NCBI RefSeq assembly: GCF_900102815.1
Contig: NZ_FNGF01000001.1
Location: forward strand, 951,443-1,015,442
Length of the DNA stretch: 64,000 bases
Direction of reading: 5' to 3'
Source: Glycomyces sambucus
GTDB lineage: Bacteria > Actinomycetota > Actinomycetes > Mycobacteriales > Micromonosporaceae
A program made the translations under genes and the position numbers. Position 1 is the stretch's first letter. Each line of letters starts with the position of its first letter. The notes below the pieces were generated by a model. It saw only the letters and a list, made by a program, of their open reading frames with translations, did not search any database and had not been told where the DNA came from. Of the stretch, positions 62,323 to 64,000 are shown piece after piece.

Positions 62323-63024
62323 ATGTCAAAAACGATCCTGGTCACCGGTGCCGGGCGCGGACTCGGCCGGACCCTGGCCGAACGCCTGAGCGCGCGCGGC
62401 GACACCGTGATCGCGCACGCGCGGAGCGCGGAGGCCCTTGCGGGCGTGCCGCATGCGAAAGCCCTGGTCGCGGACCTCGCCGACCCGGCGAGCCTGGCCG
62501 AGGCGGTCGCCGGGCTCGGCGTGGACCGGCTCGACGCGCTGGTCCACAATGCCGGCGTCCTCAATGTCAGCCCGGTCGCGGAGGAGACGCTGGAGGTGTG
62601 GCAGCGGACGATGGCGGTCAACGTCGTCTCGGTCGCCGAACTGACCCGGCTGCTGCTGCCGTCCCTGCGCGCGGCGCGCGGCCACGTCTTCTTCCTCAAC
62701 TCCGGCGCGGGCCTGAACACCGCGCCGCGGCTGGCGTCCTACTCGGCGAGCAAGCACGCGCTCAAGGCGATCGCGGACGCGCTGCGCGCCGAGGAGCAGG
62801 CGAACGGCCTGCGGGTGACGAGCTTCTACCCGTCGCACTTCGACACCGACATGCAGCGGGGCCTGCGGGACCAGTACGACTCCGACTACGACCCGTCCCG
62901 CGCGATGAGCCAGGAGACCGTGGCCTCCACGATCCTCACGGTCCTCGACGCCCCCGCCGACATGGTCGTGAACGAGCTGCGGACCGAGCCCCCGAACCCG
63001 CTCCCGATCCGCCCGCGGGGCTGA
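62323..63024 (+). CDS. Short-chain dehydrogenase/reductase
   Basis: This 233-residue classical SDR has the cofactor motif LVTGAGRGLGRTLAE at the N terminus, the strand motif LVHNAGVLN (NAG), the Ser in FFLNSGAGLN and the catalytic YSASK in ASYSASKHALKA. The cofactor is probably NADP, given the Arg after the glycine-rich turn. The substrate is unknown; small single-domain SDRs of this kind act on many carbonyls. ATG at 62323 lies six bases past a -10 box, so the mRNA is probably leaderless. It is divergent from ftsK, with 74 bp between starts. Confidence 0.85.
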   Translation: MSKTILVTGAGRGLGRTLAERLSARGDTVIAHARSAEALAGVPHAKALVADLADPASLAEAVAGLGVDRLDALVHNAGVLNVSPVAEETLEVWQRTMAVNVVSVAELTRLLLPSLRAARGHVFFLNSGAGLNTAPRLASYSASKHALKAIADALRAEEQANGLRVTSFYPSHFDTDMQRGLRDQYDSDYDPSRAMSQETVASTILTVLDAPADMVVNELRTEPPNPLPIRPRG

Positions 63025-63069
63025 CAGGGACGGCCCGTTCGCGGGACCCTGCGCGACTCCCGTGGTCGG

Positions 63070-63075
63070 TAGCAT
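63070..63075 (+). promoter_or_regulatory. -10 box (TAGCAT) for a leaderless membrane protein gene
   Basis: TAGCAT ends seven bases before GTG 63083. Longer in-frame starts (63062) would overlap the box. Confidence 0.45.
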
Positions 63076-63082
63076 GGCGGCG

Positions 63083-63790
63083 GTGAACGGTCTTCCGCCC
63101 CAGGACCCCTCGGTCCCCCCTCCCCCGCCCGCCGAGCCCGCGCCGCACCCGACGGGTCCCGCGCCGGACCACGCAGGGCTGCACCACGACGGGCTGCACC
63201 ACACCGGGCCGATCATGGTGCCGCCGCAGCCGCCTTCGACCGCGCCGTCGCCGCTGGGTCTGGCCGTCGCCGGGGTCGGCCTGGCGATGCTGTGCGTCTC
63301 GATCCTGGTGCCGCGCGTCAAGGTCGAGGATCCGGAGCACATCTTCGGGATCTTCTCGTACACGGGCATGTACGGTCCGGGGTCCTACGGGATCGACACG
63401 GCGACGGTCGTGATGTCGCTCGCGCTCCTGGCCGCGGTGGGCGCCAGCGCCCACCGGAACCCGGCGCTGCGCTGGCCGTCGCGGCTCGCCGCGGTGGGCT
63501 TCGCGGCGCTCGCGGCGGCGTTCTCGTACCATCCGGTCACGGTGATGCGCCAGTACCTCGAGAGCTTCGACGGCGTCGAGGACGACTTCGGCGCCGATGC
63601 GGGGGCCGTCGACGCGATCACGGTGTCCGCGGACAACGGCGTGTACATCGCGGTGGTCGGCGTCGCACTGCTGGCGCTGAGCACGTTCCTCATGCAGGTC
63701 CGCAAGCCGCCGGTCTACGCCCCGCCCCCGCCCCCGGCCCCCGCGGGCTGGCCGGGCGCGGAACCCACCGTCACGGTCCACCCGGGCTAG
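63083..63790 (+). CDS. Proline-rich membrane protein of unknown function
   Basis: The protein has 235 residues. An N-terminal Pro/His-rich part (about 1-55, NGLPPQDPSVPPPPPAEPAP, HAGLHHDGLHHTGP) is followed by probably four membrane segments (about 57-77, 105-122, 135-153 and 195-215). A Pro-rich cytoplasmic tail ends the protein. The extracytoplasmic loop between segments three and four is acidic (ESFDGVEDDFGADAG). The leaderless GTG start at 63083 gives a tidy N terminus. No family is recognised. It is a single gene after the SDR, with its own promoter. Confidence 0.65.
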   Translation: MNGLPPQDPSVPPPPPAEPAPHPTGPAPDHAGLHHDGLHHTGPIMVPPQPPSTAPSPLGLAVAGVGLAMLCVSILVPRVKVEDPEHIFGIFSYTGMYGPGSYGIDTATVVMSLALLAAVGASAHRNPALRWPSRLAAVGFAALAAAFSYHPVTVMRQYLESFDGVEDDFGADAGAVDAITVSADNGVYIAVVGVALLALSTFLMQVRKPPVYAPPPPPAPAGWPGAEPTVTVHPG

Positions 63791-63812
63791 CACGGGCCCC
63801 GGAAACGCGGCG

Positions 63813-63837
63813 GGGCCGCACCAGACGGGTGCGGCCC
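63813..63837. terminator. Terminator between the membrane protein gene and a PIN toxin gene
   Basis: GGGCCGCACC pairs with GGTGCGGCCC (10 bp, loop of five) between convergent genes. Confidence 0.65.
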
Positions 63838-63855
63838 TACCGCAGCGCCTGCGGC

Positions 63856-64000
63856 TCAATCCCCCGGCAGCATGTGGAACGCCTCGTGCGGGGTCAAGGG
63901 CCGGATCATCCGGAAGTGCTTCCAGTCCAGGGTGACGATCGCATTCGTGCGGAACTCCCGCGCCAGGACCACATTGGTCGCATCCGCGAGGCCGATCCCC
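63856..64000 (-). CDS. PIN-domain protein (VapC-like toxin), C-terminal part
   Basis: Only the last 47 codons are in the window. The visible end, GIGLADATNVVLAREFRTNA then IVTLDWKHFRMIRPL, matches the second half of the PIN ribonuclease fold, where an Asp (LADAT) and a second acidic residue (TLDWKHF) complete the metal site. Such proteins are the toxin of VapBC pairs; the antitoxin gene would lie beyond the right edge. The reading frame is in phase with base 63999 on the minus strand. Confidence 0.75.
   Translation of the reverse strand, partial: GIGLADATNVVLAREFRTNAIVTLDWKHFRMIRPLTPHEAFHMLPGD

Overview
The window is high-GC DNA (around 70% G+C) from an actinomycete. The evidence is the DUF397 and DUF5753/XRE gene pairs, the ClgR-PspA-PspM block, leaderless mRNAs, Tat and LPXTG exported proteins, and a two-lipoyl SucB. 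A Glycomyces-like or Micromonospora-like soil actinomycete is plausible, but the sequence alone does not fix the genus. No rRNA, tRNA, IS element, CRISPR array or prophage was recognised.

Layout. 1-1075: end of rsgA, then hisN. 1122-11505: a pectin and uronate locus. It holds a CE7 acetyl esterase, two paralogous secreted pectate lyases with duplicated promoter cassettes, and a minus-strand operon of uxaC, a fuconate-dehydratase-like enolase, a UxuB/UxaB-like reductase and two Gfo/Idh/MocA oxidoreductases. Four promoter regions here share an AGCGTTTACCAG-like element, which suggests one regulon. 11605-18075: central metabolism (gcvT, pepA, a small conserved gene, lpdA, sucB). 18280-21486: a hypothetical protein, a methyltransferase and a streptogrisin-type protease with a chitin-binding tail. 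21499-24792: an accessory island of lower GC with an XRE/DUF397 pair, small unknown genes and a putative modification-dependent nuclease (SRA-like plus PD-(D/E)xK). 24874-32819: a FAD dehydrogenase, a class A PBP with a structured leader, a PLP racemase/aldolase-like enzyme, a sugar-lactone oxidase and an I36 inhibitor.

32976-41014: a pyrimidine-reductase gene followed by herA-like, sbcD, sbcC, an exported beta-carbonic anhydrase and a NurA-like protein. This is a bacterial version of the archaeal HerA-Mre11-Rad50-NurA end-resection set. 41113-43490: a lytic-transglycosylase-like secreted protein and a PadR/HAAS membrane pair. 43521-45838: about 2.3 kb without a credible gene, packed with tandem repeats (124-bp, 8-bp and two 7-bp families). 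45839-46886: a second XRE/DUF397 pair. 46992-52821: gltX, a FAH-family hydrolase, a small membrane protein, a secreted beta-propeller and cimA with a probable attenuator. 53128-64000: an LPXTG protein, pspM-pspA-clgR-pgsA-rimO, a lipoprotein, ftsK, an SDR, a membrane protein and the end of a PIN-domain toxin.

At least ten genes have a TANNNT-like -10 box ending 6-7 nt before the start codon, so leaderless transcription looks common and was used to choose several starts. Strong GC hairpins, mostly without U-tracts, separate most convergent genes.
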